Positions 50,456-58,523 of a DNA stretch of 64,000 nucleotides are shown piece after piece. Numbering within the stretch: the first letter of the stretch is position 1; every line of letters starts with the position of its first letter. Both the position numbers and the translations under genes were made by a program. The stretch is from JADCCX01 sp051649305 (GTDB lineage Bacteria; Pseudomonadota; Alphaproteobacteria; Rhizobiales; Beijerinckiaceae). The notes beneath the pieces are model-generated. The model made no database searches and had not been told where the DNA came from. It saw only the letters and a list, made by a program, of their open reading frames with translations. The stretch spans positions 15,949-79,948 of the forward strand of contig JBOFGV010000001.1 in the NCBI GenBank assembly GCA_051649305.1, in the 5' to 3' direction.

Positions 50456-51493
50456 TCAGCTGAAACGGTATTCCGTAAGCTGGGAATAGACTTCACCGGG
50501 CCACAATTCAGCGTTCGTGAAGTGCGGACGGTTCGGGCTGTCGGGATAGACCTGCGGCTCCAGACAGAATCCCGCAAAAGCCCCGTAGGCAGCACCATCA
50601 AGTCCCTTGGGCTGCACGTTGATCTTGGCCCCGTCGTAGAACTGGACGGCAGGCTGGTCGGTCCAGCATTCGAGGGTCAAGCCGTTCAATTTGCTCTCGA
50701 CACGGGCGCAGCGGCCAAAGCCTTGGGCTGAACGGATAAAATTCCCGTCGAAGCGCACGCGTTCTCCATCCTTTATGACAGCCATGGGCTTTGCCTTGCG
50801 ATAATCGTAAGGTGTACGCGCGACAGCAACGATCTCACCCGTCGGAATGAGATCCTTGTCTGTCGGTGTTCTGAAAGCGGCATCAAGAGTGAGATGATGA
50901 TCCTTGATGTCAGCAGAGCCATCCAGATTGAAATACGAATGCTGGGCAAGGTTCACGACGGTCGGCTTATCAGTTGTGGCGCTCAGCTCTACCCGCAAGG
51001 TGCCGGGGTCGAGCAGTGTATAGACACAGGTCGCCGTCAATGTGCCGGGGTAGCCCTCATCACCGTCAGGCGAGACAAGCACGAGTGTCACGCTGTCAGC
51101 AGTCAGTCTTGCGATGGTCCAGAGCCTTTTGCCAAAACCGGCCTTGCCGCCATGCAGGTGATGCTTGGGTGTTCCACCCGGGCCGGGCGGATCGTTCTGG
51201 TTCAGGGAAAGCTGGACCTTCTTGCCATCCAGCCGGAATGTGCCCCGGTTGATCCGGTTGGCAAAGCGACCAGCAATCGCGCCAAAATGTGGAGAGTGCT
51301 GCGGATAGGGTTCGAACCCATCAAAGCCAAGCACAACGCGTTGCGGCCTGCCCTTGTGAGGCACCATCAAATCGCGGACGACTGCCCCCCAGGTCATGAT
51401 CCTTGCCGAGGCACCAGAGGCTGATTTCAGCGTCACTTCCTCAACAGACTTGCCTTCAAACTGGCCAATCACTTTCGCAATATGCATATCCAT
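50456..51493 (-). CDS. galM: Galactose mutarotase (aldose 1-epimerase)
   Basis: A 345-residue beta-sandwich enzyme interconverting alpha- and beta-anomers of sugars. HHLHGGKAGFGKRLW and NLAQHSYFNLDGS contain the two active-site histidine regions, and the catalytic Glu lies in FCLEPQVYPDSPN. It starts 8 bp after the ugpC stop, so it is the last gene of the ugpB-A-orphan-E-C-galM operon. Its place in a glycerol-3-phosphate transport operon suggests that the transporter also takes sugar-linked substrates, or that the gene was joined by chance. Confidence 0.93.
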   Translation of the reverse strand: MDMHIAKVIGQFEGKSVEEVTLKSASGASARIMTWGAVVRDLMVPHKGRPQRVVLGFDGFEPYPQHSPHFGAIAGRFANRINRGTFRLDGKKVQLSLNQNDPPGPGGTPKHHLHGGKAGFGKRLWTIARLTADSVTLVLVSPDGDEGYPGTLTATCVYTLLDPGTLRVELSATTDKPTVVNLAQHSYFNLDGSADIKDHHLTLDAAFRTPTDKDLIPTGEIVAVARTPYDYRKAKPMAVIKDGERVRFDGNFIRSAQGFGRCARVESKLNGLTLECWTDQPAVQFYDGAKINVQPKGLDGAAYGAFAGFCLEPQVYPDSPNRPHFTNAELWPGEVYSQLTEYRFS

Positions 51494-51501
51494 TCTGCCT
51501 G

Positions 51502-52569
51502 TCAGTTCAGCCTGTTGCCTGTTCCGGCATCAAAGACATGTATGTCGGATGCCTCAACCGAAAAGCCGACCTTGCCACTGCCTGTCACCAGATGCGAGGC
51601 CTGAACCTGCATGATAACTGGCTGGCTTGCAAACCGGCCATGGAGAAGGCGGGTTGCACCTAGCTCTTCGACAAAATCGATCTCGGCTGTGATGCTGCGA
51701 TCCCGCGCATCAGCAACCGCAATGTCTTCCGGTCTCAGACCAACGATGATCTTTGTGCCATCAGCCAGACCGGCAGGCAGGCCCTGAGCTGGCAGTTTCA
51801 GGTCTCCCACCACAGCCTGACCACCCTGAATTTCACCGTTGAGCATGTTCATGGGCGGTGAGCCGATGAAGCTTGCCACAAAGGTTGTCTGCGGCCGCTT
51901 GTAGACATCCGACGGCAAACCAATCTGCTCGATACGCCCGGCGTTCATCACCACCAGCTGATCGGACAGCGTCATGGCTTCCACCTGATCATGGGTTACG
52001 TAGATGGATGTAACACCGAGCGAGCGCTGGAGCTTCTTGATCTCGACGCGCATCTGCACGCGCAATTTGGCATCAAGGTTGGACAGCGGCTCGTCAAACA
52101 GGAACACCTGTGGCTTGCGCACGATGGCGCGGCCCATGGCGACACGCTGGCGTTGCCCGCCCGAAAGCTGGCGCGGACGGCGCTGCAGGAACGGCTCGAT
52201 GGCGAGAATGCGCGCGGCTTCCTTCACACGCGCATCAATCTCGGCTTCCGGCGTTTTCCGGTTTCTGAGACCGTAGGCCATATTATCATAGACGCTCATA
52301 TGCGGATAAAGCGCGTAGTTCTGGAACACCATGGCGATATCGCGTTCGGAAGGTTCGACTTCGTTGACCACGCGGCCATCAATGGAGCATTCTCCGGTGG
52401 TGATGGTTTCAAGCCCGGCCACCATGCGCAGCAATGTGGATTTGCCACAGCCTGAGGGGCCGACAAGCACGGTGAAAGAGCCATCAGGAATATCCACCGA
52501 TACGCCCTTCACGGCTTCCACATTGCCGGCATAGACCTTGCGGATGTTATCGATCTTGACTGTTGCCAC
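51502..52569 (-). CDS. ugpC: sn-glycerol-3-phosphate-type ABC transporter ATPase
   Basis: A 355-residue ABC ATPase of the MalK/UgpC type. Walker A is GPSGCGKST, signature LSGGQRQRVAMGR, Walker B VFLFDEPLSNLDA and the H-loop THDQVEAM; the C-terminal regulatory TOBE domain contains GLRPEDIAVADARDR. It energises uptake through the UgpA/UgpE permease. Downstream of ugpE by 18 bp and upstream of galM by 8 bp. MsmK/MalK-type ATPases are hard to separate from UgpC by sequence; the permease and binding protein support Ugp. Confidence 0.92.
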   Translation of the reverse strand: MATVKIDNIRKVYAGNVEAVKGVSVDIPDGSFTVLVGPSGCGKSTLLRMVAGLETITTGECSIDGRVVNEVEPSERDIAMVFQNYALYPHMSVYDNMAYGLRNRKTPEAEIDARVKEAARILAIEPFLQRRPRQLSGGQRQRVAMGRAIVRKPQVFLFDEPLSNLDAKLRVQMRVEIKKLQRSLGVTSIYVTHDQVEAMTLSDQLVVMNAGRIEQIGLPSDVYKRPQTTFVASFIGSPPMNMLNGEIQGGQAVVGDLKLPAQGLPAGLADGTKIIVGLRPEDIAVADARDRSITAEIDFVEELGATRLLHGRFASQPVIMQVQASHLVTGSGKVGFSVEASDIHVFDAGTGNRLN

Positions 52570-52587
52570 TGTCTGCTCCGAGTTCCG

Positions 52588-53436
52588 CTACTTTTCTTGA
52601 TCCACAAGGCCCTTGACGAAGAGCTTCTGCATCAGCACCACCACCAGCACCGGTGGCAGCATGGCCAGCATGGCTGTTGCCATCGCCAGCTGCCATTCCG
52701 TCAGGGCATCCGCAGTCACGATCATCTTGCGGATGCCGATGACAATGGTCTGCATCGAATCCTTGGTGGTGATCAGGAGTGGCCAGAGATACTGGTTCCA
52801 GCCGTAGATGAACTGGATGACGAACAGTGCCGCCATCGTTGTCATGGACAGGGGCAGCACCGTGTCCTTGAAAAACTGGAACGCGCCTGCGCCATCAATC
52901 TTGGAGGCCTCCAGCAATTCATCCGGGATCGTCATGAAGAACTGACGGAACAGCAATGTGCCTGTGGCTGAGGCGATCAGCGGCACGGCAAGGCCCTGAT
53001 AAGTATCCAGAAAACCGACGTCTGAGACCACCTTGAAGGTTGGGAAGATGCGCACTTCAACCGGCAGCATCAGCGTGATGAAGATCAGCCAGAAGGCCGC
53101 CATGCGGAACGGAAAGCGATAGTAGACCACTGCATAGGCAGAGAGGATCGAGATAAAGATCTTGCCGCCTGCAATGGCCAGCGCCATCACCAGTGAGTTG
53201 AACATCATGTTCAGCACCGGCTCGCGCGTTGTGCCCGACGTGCCGACAAACAGGATGCGGTAGTAGTTCTCGAAAAAGTATGGGCCAGGATAAAGCGGCA
53301 TCTTGCCGTTGATGATCGTCGCCGCATCCCATGTGGAGGCCACAAATGTGAGGTACACCGGAAAGGCAACAATCATCACCCCGATGGAGAGGATGATGTA
53401 GGCAAGCCTGTCGCCGAAGGTGCGGTTCTCAACCAT
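52588..53436 (-). CDS. ugpE: ABC transporter permease UgpE
   Basis: A 282-residue inner-membrane permease with six helices, and the cytoplasmic EAA loop DELLEASKIDGAGAFQFFKDT, which contacts the ATPase. It belongs to the MalG-type sugar permeases. Its partner UgpA is encoded upstream; between the two lies an unrelated gene at 53477. Spacing to ugpC is 18 bp. The N-terminus, MVENRTFGDRLAYIILSIG, is a typical start. Confidence 0.92.
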   Translation of the reverse strand: MVENRTFGDRLAYIILSIGVMIVAFPVYLTFVASTWDAATIINGKMPLYPGPYFFENYYRILFVGTSGTTREPVLNMMFNSLVMALAIAGGKIFISILSAYAVVYYRFPFRMAAFWLIFITLMLPVEVRIFPTFKVVSDVGFLDTYQGLAVPLIASATGTLLFRQFFMTIPDELLEASKIDGAGAFQFFKDTVLPLSMTTMAALFVIQFIYGWNQYLWPLLITTKDSMQTIVIGIRKMIVTADALTEWQLAMATAMLAMLPPVLVVVLMQKLFVKGLVDQEK

Positions 53437-53476
53437 CAGGCAACGCTCCAGAGACGAATAAATGGCGCCAGTTCTG

Positions 53477-53989
53477 TCATGTCTGTGGCTTCAACGTTGC
53501 GGTGAAGAATTGGTCAGCGAGGACCGGAACAGTGTTGAGCGCTGCTGCTGATCCGTAAACGATCGCCGCTGGACCCAGCCCAAGGACAGTATACGGACCG
53601 TCCTTGCGCATGGCCATCAGCTTTCCGGCCTGGAGCGAGCGAACCCGAAGGAGGATATCATTGGCACTGCCGGTGGGCTGCGATACCTCGAAACGGACAT
53701 GCAGCACCTTGAGAACATCAAGACCTTCATCTGCGGCACGACGATCGAGGGCGGCATCATCGGCGAAGACTGGCACTGCAACAAGGCGCACCTTTGCGGC
53801 CTCTGCCCGCTTCTGCATCTCGCCGATCATCCTGCGGCAGGCGCTTTCCGCCCATGGCGCACCTGTTACAACACCACAGTTCAGGACAATGCCAGACCAG
53901 GCGTCGACGATCCTGTCCTTCGCAACGACCGGCGACGAAACAAAAAACATTGTCACCACGGCGTACAACAGTGTCATTGACTGGCGCAT
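53477..53989 (-). CDS. Orphan secreted protein inside the ugp operon
   Basis: A 170-residue protein with a signal peptide (LLYAVVTMFFVSSPVVA). The mature part is alpha/beta with a Cys pair (IVLNCGVVTG and ESACRRMIG), then RLVAVPVFADDAALDRRAADEG and LKVLHVRFEVSQPTGSAND. I do not recognise a family. It interrupts the usual ugpA-ugpE order: the ugpA stop overlaps the start codon as TGATG, and ugpE starts 40 bp behind. The overlap argues for real translation. It could be an accessory periplasmic component, but that is inference. Confidence 0.7.
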   Translation of the reverse strand: MRQSMTLLYAVVTMFFVSSPVVAKDRIVDAWSGIVLNCGVVTGAPWAESACRRMIGEMQKRAEAAKVRLVAVPVFADDAALDRRAADEGLDVLKVLHVRFEVSQPTGSANDILLRVRSLQAGKLMAMRKDGPYTVLGLGPAAIVYGSAAALNTVPVLADQFFTATLKPQT

Positions 53990-54870
53990 CAGTAGGTCAC
54001 CTTACGCTCGATGTATTTGAACTGGATAGCGGTCAGCACAATGACCATGCCCAGCAGGATCACAGACTGCGCAGCAGACCCGCCAAGATCAGCGCCGCCC
54101 TTGCCATCGTGATAGACCTTGTAGACCAGCGTTGTTGTAGCCTTCGAAGGCCCGCCGCCGGTTACTGTGTCGATGATGCCGAAGGTATCAAAGAAGACGT
54201 AGACGATGTTCACGACCAGCAGGAAGAAGGTGGTGGGCGACAGCAGCGGAAAGACAATGGTCCAGAAACGCCGCCAAGGGCGTGCCCCGTCAATGGTCGC
54301 TGCCTCAATGACGCTCTTCGGAATCGCCTGCAGGCCAGCCAGAAAAAACAGGAAGTTATAGCTGATCTGCTTCCAGACAGCGGCGATAACAACAAGGCCC
54401 ATGGCCTGCTTGCCATCCAGCAGCGGGTTCCAGTCAACGCCCATGCTTTGCAGGCCACGCCCGAGAATGCCGAGGGAGGGATGAAAAAGGAACATCCACA
54501 ACACACCGGCAATGGCTGGAGCCACAGCATAGGGCCAGATGAGCAATGTGGTGAAAACCTGATGGCCGCGAATATGCCGGTCTGCCATCACGGCGAACAA
54601 CAGCGCTATCGACAGCGAGAAAAACGTGACCAGACTGGAGAAGACCAGTGTGGTGCCAAGCGCCTGCATATAGTCAGGCGTCTTGAAGAGCTGAATGTAG
54701 TTTTCAAACCAGACAAATTCTGTGGACGTGCCAAAGGCGTCCTGCACCAGAAAGGACTGCCAAACAGCCTGGCTGGCAGGCCAGTAGAAAAACACAACAG
54801 TGATGAGGAGCTGCGGCATAAGCAGCAACCCTGGTATCAGCAGGCCTTTGAAATGTGCGGTCTTGTTCAT
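53989..54870 (-). CDS. ugpA: ABC transporter permease UgpA
   Basis: A 293-residue permease with six helices, of the MalF type, beginning with MNKTAHFKGLLIPGLLLMPQLL. The EAA loop is KSVIEAATIDGARPWRRFWT, and FFDTFGIIDTVTGGGPSKAT is a typical exit region. It forms the heterodimer with UgpE. The gene ends in the overlap TGATG with the orphan secreted gene. Follows ugpB by 61 bp. Confidence 0.92.
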   Translation of the reverse strand: MNKTAHFKGLLIPGLLLMPQLLITVVFFYWPASQAVWQSFLVQDAFGTSTEFVWFENYIQLFKTPDYMQALGTTLVFSSLVTFFSLSIALLFAVMADRHIRGHQVFTTLLIWPYAVAPAIAGVLWMFLFHPSLGILGRGLQSMGVDWNPLLDGKQAMGLVVIAAVWKQISYNFLFFLAGLQAIPKSVIEAATIDGARPWRRFWTIVFPLLSPTTFFLLVVNIVYVFFDTFGIIDTVTGGGPSKATTTLVYKVYHDGKGGADLGGSAAQSVILLGMVIVLTAIQFKYIERKVTY

Positions 54871-54931
54871 GGGAATGCAGGATCAGTGGGCGGCGAACAG
54901 AAAACTCTCTTCGCCACCCACCTTTCGCTTT

Positions 54932-56242
54932 TTAGCGTGTCACTGTCCGCTCGAACTGGCGAAGAACGGCGTTGCCGCGCTCGACAGCTGCATCCATGGC
55001 GGCCTTTGGAGCCTTCTGGCCATTGAGGGCAGACTCGTATTCTTCAGACCAGATATCACGGATCTGCACGAGGTTGCCAAAGCGCAGGCCGCGGGAATTC
55101 TCGGTCGGCTCCTTGTTGTTCAGCTGCAGCAGCGGTGTCTCGAGGAAGGGCTTGTCCTTGTAGAAACCCGAATCCTTCACCTTGGCATAGGCCGCCTTGG
55201 TGATTGGCAGGTAGCCGGATTCTGTGTGCAGCTTCACCTGACGGTCTGTATCAGACAGGAAGGTGAAGAACTTGGAGACACCCTTGTACTCGGCAGCATT
55301 CTTGCCACCCATGACCCAGAGCGAAGCGCCGCCGATGATCGAGTTCTGCGGAGCACCTGCCACGTCTGGATAATATGGCATCACAGTGTTGGCCCAGTCG
55401 AACTTGGCATTGGCCCGCACGTTGCCGAAGAAGGCCGACGAGGTCAGGAAGATCGGGCATTCACCCGAGGTGAAGCGGCCTTCGCCGGTGTTGGTGCGGC
55501 CGGAATAGCTGTAGACGCCTTCCTTCTGCAGGTTCACGAGGTTGGTGAGGTGCTTGACGTGCAGGTCACCGTTGATCTGGAAGGATGTATCAAACCCGTC
55601 CATGCCGTTGGCCTTTGTTCCCAGCGGCACGTTGTGCCATGCGCCCAGCTGCTCGATGTTGAGCCATGTGACCCATGCTGTCGAGAAGCCGCACTTGTCC
55701 CAGCCAGCTGCTTTCAGTTTGCGGGCAGCATCAAAAACATCTGGCCATGTCTTGGGTGGGGCATCAGCATTGAGGCCAGCCTTCTTGAAGGCATCCTTGT
55801 TGTACCACATCACGGCAGATGACGAGTTGAACGGGAAGGAGAGCATGTCGCCCTTCACCGTAGAATAGTAGCCGGTGATGGCTGGCAGGTAGGACTTCGG
55901 ATCGAATGATTCGCCGGCTTCCTTCATCATTTCCTGCACAGGCTTCACAGCGCCCTTGGCACCCATCATGGTGGCGGTGCCCACTTCAAACACCTGCATG
56001 ATGTGAGGCGCATTCCCGGCGCGGAAGGCGGCGATGCCGGCGTTCAGCGTATCGGCATAGCTGCCCTTGTAGGCCGGAACGACCTTGTAATCCTTCTGGC
56101 TGGCATTGAAGTCTTCGGCCAGCTTGACGATGACGTCGTTGTTGGCGCCAGTCATGGCATGCCACCACTGAATTTCGGTCTGGGCCATGGCAGCGGTTGC
56201 GCTGACAGTCATGGCCAATGCAAGAGACAATCTCTTCAACAT
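54932..56242 (-). CDS. ugpB: sn-glycerol-3-phosphate-binding periplasmic protein UgpB
   Basis: A 436-residue solute-binding protein with signal peptide MLKRLSLALAMTVSATAAMA. It follows the E. coli UgpB pattern closely: WWHAMTGANNDVIVKLAEDF, VVPAYKGSYADTLNAGIAAF, QVFEVGTATMMGAKG, NSSSAVMWYNKDAFKKAGL and the ending DAAVERGNAVLRQFE. It captures glycerol-3-phosphate or its diesters in the periplasm and hands them to UgpAE. First gene of its operon; a 177-bp gap to the TolC gene. Confidence 0.94.
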   Translation of the reverse strand: MLKRLSLALAMTVSATAAMAQTEIQWWHAMTGANNDVIVKLAEDFNASQKDYKVVPAYKGSYADTLNAGIAAFRAGNAPHIMQVFEVGTATMMGAKGAVKPVQEMMKEAGESFDPKSYLPAITGYYSTVKGDMLSFPFNSSSAVMWYNKDAFKKAGLNADAPPKTWPDVFDAARKLKAAGWDKCGFSTAWVTWLNIEQLGAWHNVPLGTKANGMDGFDTSFQINGDLHVKHLTNLVNLQKEGVYSYSGRTNTGEGRFTSGECPIFLTSSAFFGNVRANAKFDWANTVMPYYPDVAGAPQNSIIGGASLWVMGGKNAAEYKGVSKFFTFLSDTDRQVKLHTESGYLPITKAAYAKVKDSGFYKDKPFLETPLLQLNNKEPTENSRGLRFGNLVQIRDIWSEEYESALNGQKAPKAAMDAAVERGNAVLRQFERTVTR

Positions 56243-56419
56243 GATACTTCCTCCATATCGTCCGAAGCTGTTCGTTTAAATCCGGCGATCACGGGGTGTT
56301 CCCATCACGGCCATATGACAGTTAGATGACGACTGGTCATAATTGATCACGTCAACGCGCACTCTGCAATGGCATTCTTGTAGTAGCGAAAAATGACAGT
56401 TTAAATGTTATTCGCGGGA

Positions 56420-58426
56420 TTAAACACCGGGACGACGACCAGAGTTTGTCTCAAGCGTTTTTTGCAGCTTTGTTTCATCGAGACGTGGTGCAATGCGCCC
56501 CGGAGCGACCGGGAATGTTGCAGGCTGGCCAGTCCTTGTATCACTACCGGAAGCGATCGATGGCGCGACCGCCTTTACTTCAGACCGCTTTTTGATGCTG
56601 CCGGTTGCAAGCGCGTCAATCATCGGCTTTGCCTTTGGAACAGGGGGGCCTGATCCTGTGGCTTGCGCCATGGCTTCAGCAAGCCGCCCGGAATGACGCA
56701 GGATTTCGAAGGTTGCGCGCTGGCCTTCGTAGCGGCTCTCGATCTCGCTGCGCCGCACGGTGAAGCTCGACATTTGCGAATCCAGCAATTCAAACACAGT
56801 GCGACGACCGGCCTTGAACTGCTCCAGATAAAGCTCCATCACCTTGCGCGAGGTGGCAACACCCTCACCAACCAGCCGCTCCTTGCGCAGGGCGCTGTCC
56901 ACAGCCCTGTAAGCCTGTCTGATGTCTGCAGACGTCTGCTCATCTTCGTTTTGCAGCGAATAAAGATTGGCTTCCCTGCGGTGCGTCAGCTGATCAAGCG
57001 TGGCATTGCCCAAACCGCCATCCATGAACCTGTAGCGCATGGTGATCAGGGCACGCGCCTCGGATTCGTTCTTGTGCCGGTTCAGGGCAGCATAGTTCTT
57101 GCTGTCCCCATCGACCTCAAGCTGCACCTTGGGCAGTTGCGAGGCGCGCTGGAATTCAAACTCTTTTTGAATGGACTGTGCCGTTGCGCGAATGGACCCA
57201 AGGCGCGGGTTATTGCGCTTCATCAGCACAATCGCTTCCGCCGGTGATTTGGGCAGGCGCGCTTTCAGGATTGGTGCTGTGGCAAGTGATCCCGGCGCAA
57301 TCTTGGTGAGGCGCTGGAACTGCTCTTCTGCGCCAGAAAGCTGCAGGCTGACATCGCTGCGGATAGCATGCATGTCTGTGAGGCGGGAATTGACACGGTT
57401 CACATCGGCAGCAGTGCCGTTTCCTTCACGCTGGTTGGCCTGCACAATCAGGGCAAGCTTGCGATGAGACGCAACAGTTTCATCAACAAGCGCCAGAAGC
57501 GCCCGCGTCTCCAGCACCTTCAGATAGGATTGCGCTGTCTTCAGAACAATCTCGTCCACCTTGTCGAGAACCTTCAGCTGTTCCGCATCGCGGATGTAGG
57601 TCGTACGCTCGATATCGGCACGCACAGCGCCAAAGTCATAGATCAACTGCTTGAGCGAAAGTGAACCATCAACACGTCCGTTCGCATCAGGGTTGGCGCG
57701 TTCATAGATGCTCTTGCCGACCGCATTACCACCAAAGCTGCCGCCGCTTGCCAACTTCACATCACCTTGCGGATAGAGACCAGCCTGTGACATGGCGATA
57801 CCCGCCTTCGCTTCCCACAAGCGCGCTTCCGCAGCTTTGATGTCCGGGAAAGTCAGCACAGCCTGCGTTACGGCTTGATGCAACGTGATGGACCTGCGGG
57901 ATACTGCAACTGGCTCGGATCTGGGTTGGCTCGCCTTGATCTCTGGTTCGGCTGGAACAGAGCCTGTCACATCACCGTTGCCGCGCATGAACGGCGGCAA
58001 CACCAGCGGATTGCGCGGCGTGGGTGCCTGCTGCTGGCGGAAAAATGAGAAGCCGGGGCTTACAGCTGCAACAGCCTGTGGCTGTGGCAGCGGTGGTGCA
58101 GCGGCAAGAACTTTAGGTGGCAAAGTTTGCGAAGGCACGCTTTGGGCTGTTGAATTCGAATAGACTGTAGCCGGTTTCTGCGACTGCTGAGGCAGCGGCA
58201 ATAGCGTCGACTGTGCAGAACCAATGCTGCCAGTATTCTGTGACACCCCACAAGCTGCTGACTTTGCACCAGCCCCCGGGAAACAGATGGTATCACTTAC
58301 AGATGTAGAAACACTCTTGCAGCCAGATGCGCCGACAACGAGCATCAAGGCCAGACCAAACTGGCAATGACCCTTTCGTAAACCTGAAATGACACCCAAT
58401 GCGAAAAAGCGCACGACACAACCCAT
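56420..58426 (-). CDS. TolC-family outer-membrane export protein (long lipoprotein form)
   Basis: A 668-residue protein, longer than typical TolC (about 450-500) because of an N-terminal extension. A lipobox-like VVGASGC with Cys36 suggests lipid anchoring; a Pro/Gln-rich linker (residues ~60-170) follows, then the two TolC repeats with long coiled-coil helices (AVTQAVLTFPDIKAAEARLWEA ... LKVLETRALLALVDETVASH). It would form the outer-membrane tunnel of a type I secretion system. The giant RTX adhesin gene lies 97 bp upstream on the same strand, probably its substrate. No ABC or membrane-fusion gene is visible here. Confidence 0.82.
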   Translation of the reverse strand: MGCVVRFFALGVISGLRKGHCQFGLALMLVVGASGCKSVSTSVSDTICFPGAGAKSAACGVSQNTGSIGSAQSTLLPLPQQSQKPATVYSNSTAQSVPSQTLPPKVLAAAPPLPQPQAVAAVSPGFSFFRQQQAPTPRNPLVLPPFMRGNGDVTGSVPAEPEIKASQPRSEPVAVSRRSITLHQAVTQAVLTFPDIKAAEARLWEAKAGIAMSQAGLYPQGDVKLASGGSFGGNAVGKSIYERANPDANGRVDGSLSLKQLIYDFGAVRADIERTTYIRDAEQLKVLDKVDEIVLKTAQSYLKVLETRALLALVDETVASHRKLALIVQANQREGNGTAADVNRVNSRLTDMHAIRSDVSLQLSGAEEQFQRLTKIAPGSLATAPILKARLPKSPAEAIVLMKRNNPRLGSIRATAQSIQKEFEFQRASQLPKVQLEVDGDSKNYAALNRHKNESEARALITMRYRFMDGGLGNATLDQLTHRREANLYSLQNEDEQTSADIRQAYRAVDSALRKERLVGEGVATSRKVMELYLEQFKAGRRTVFELLDSQMSSFTVRRSEIESRYEGQRATFEILRHSGRLAEAMAQATGSGPPVPKAKPMIDALATGSIKKRSEVKAVAPSIASGSDTRTGQPATFPVAPGRIAPRLDETKLQKTLETNSGRRPGV

Positions 58427-58523
58427 ATGCTACTATGGGTCGACAATGCCTTGTTAACCTTAATGGACCGTAAAAATGCTGATAAATCAGATAAATAGTT
58501 CTTAAAGCTGCATTAACACTTTA

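Noticed and set aside
53794..55026. A 410-codon open frame on the plus strand
   Set aside because: It lies opposite ugpA, the orphan and ugpB, whose products are clear. The encoded sequence is rich in Arg, His, Gln and Pro with no domain or ribosome site; it is a shadow frame.
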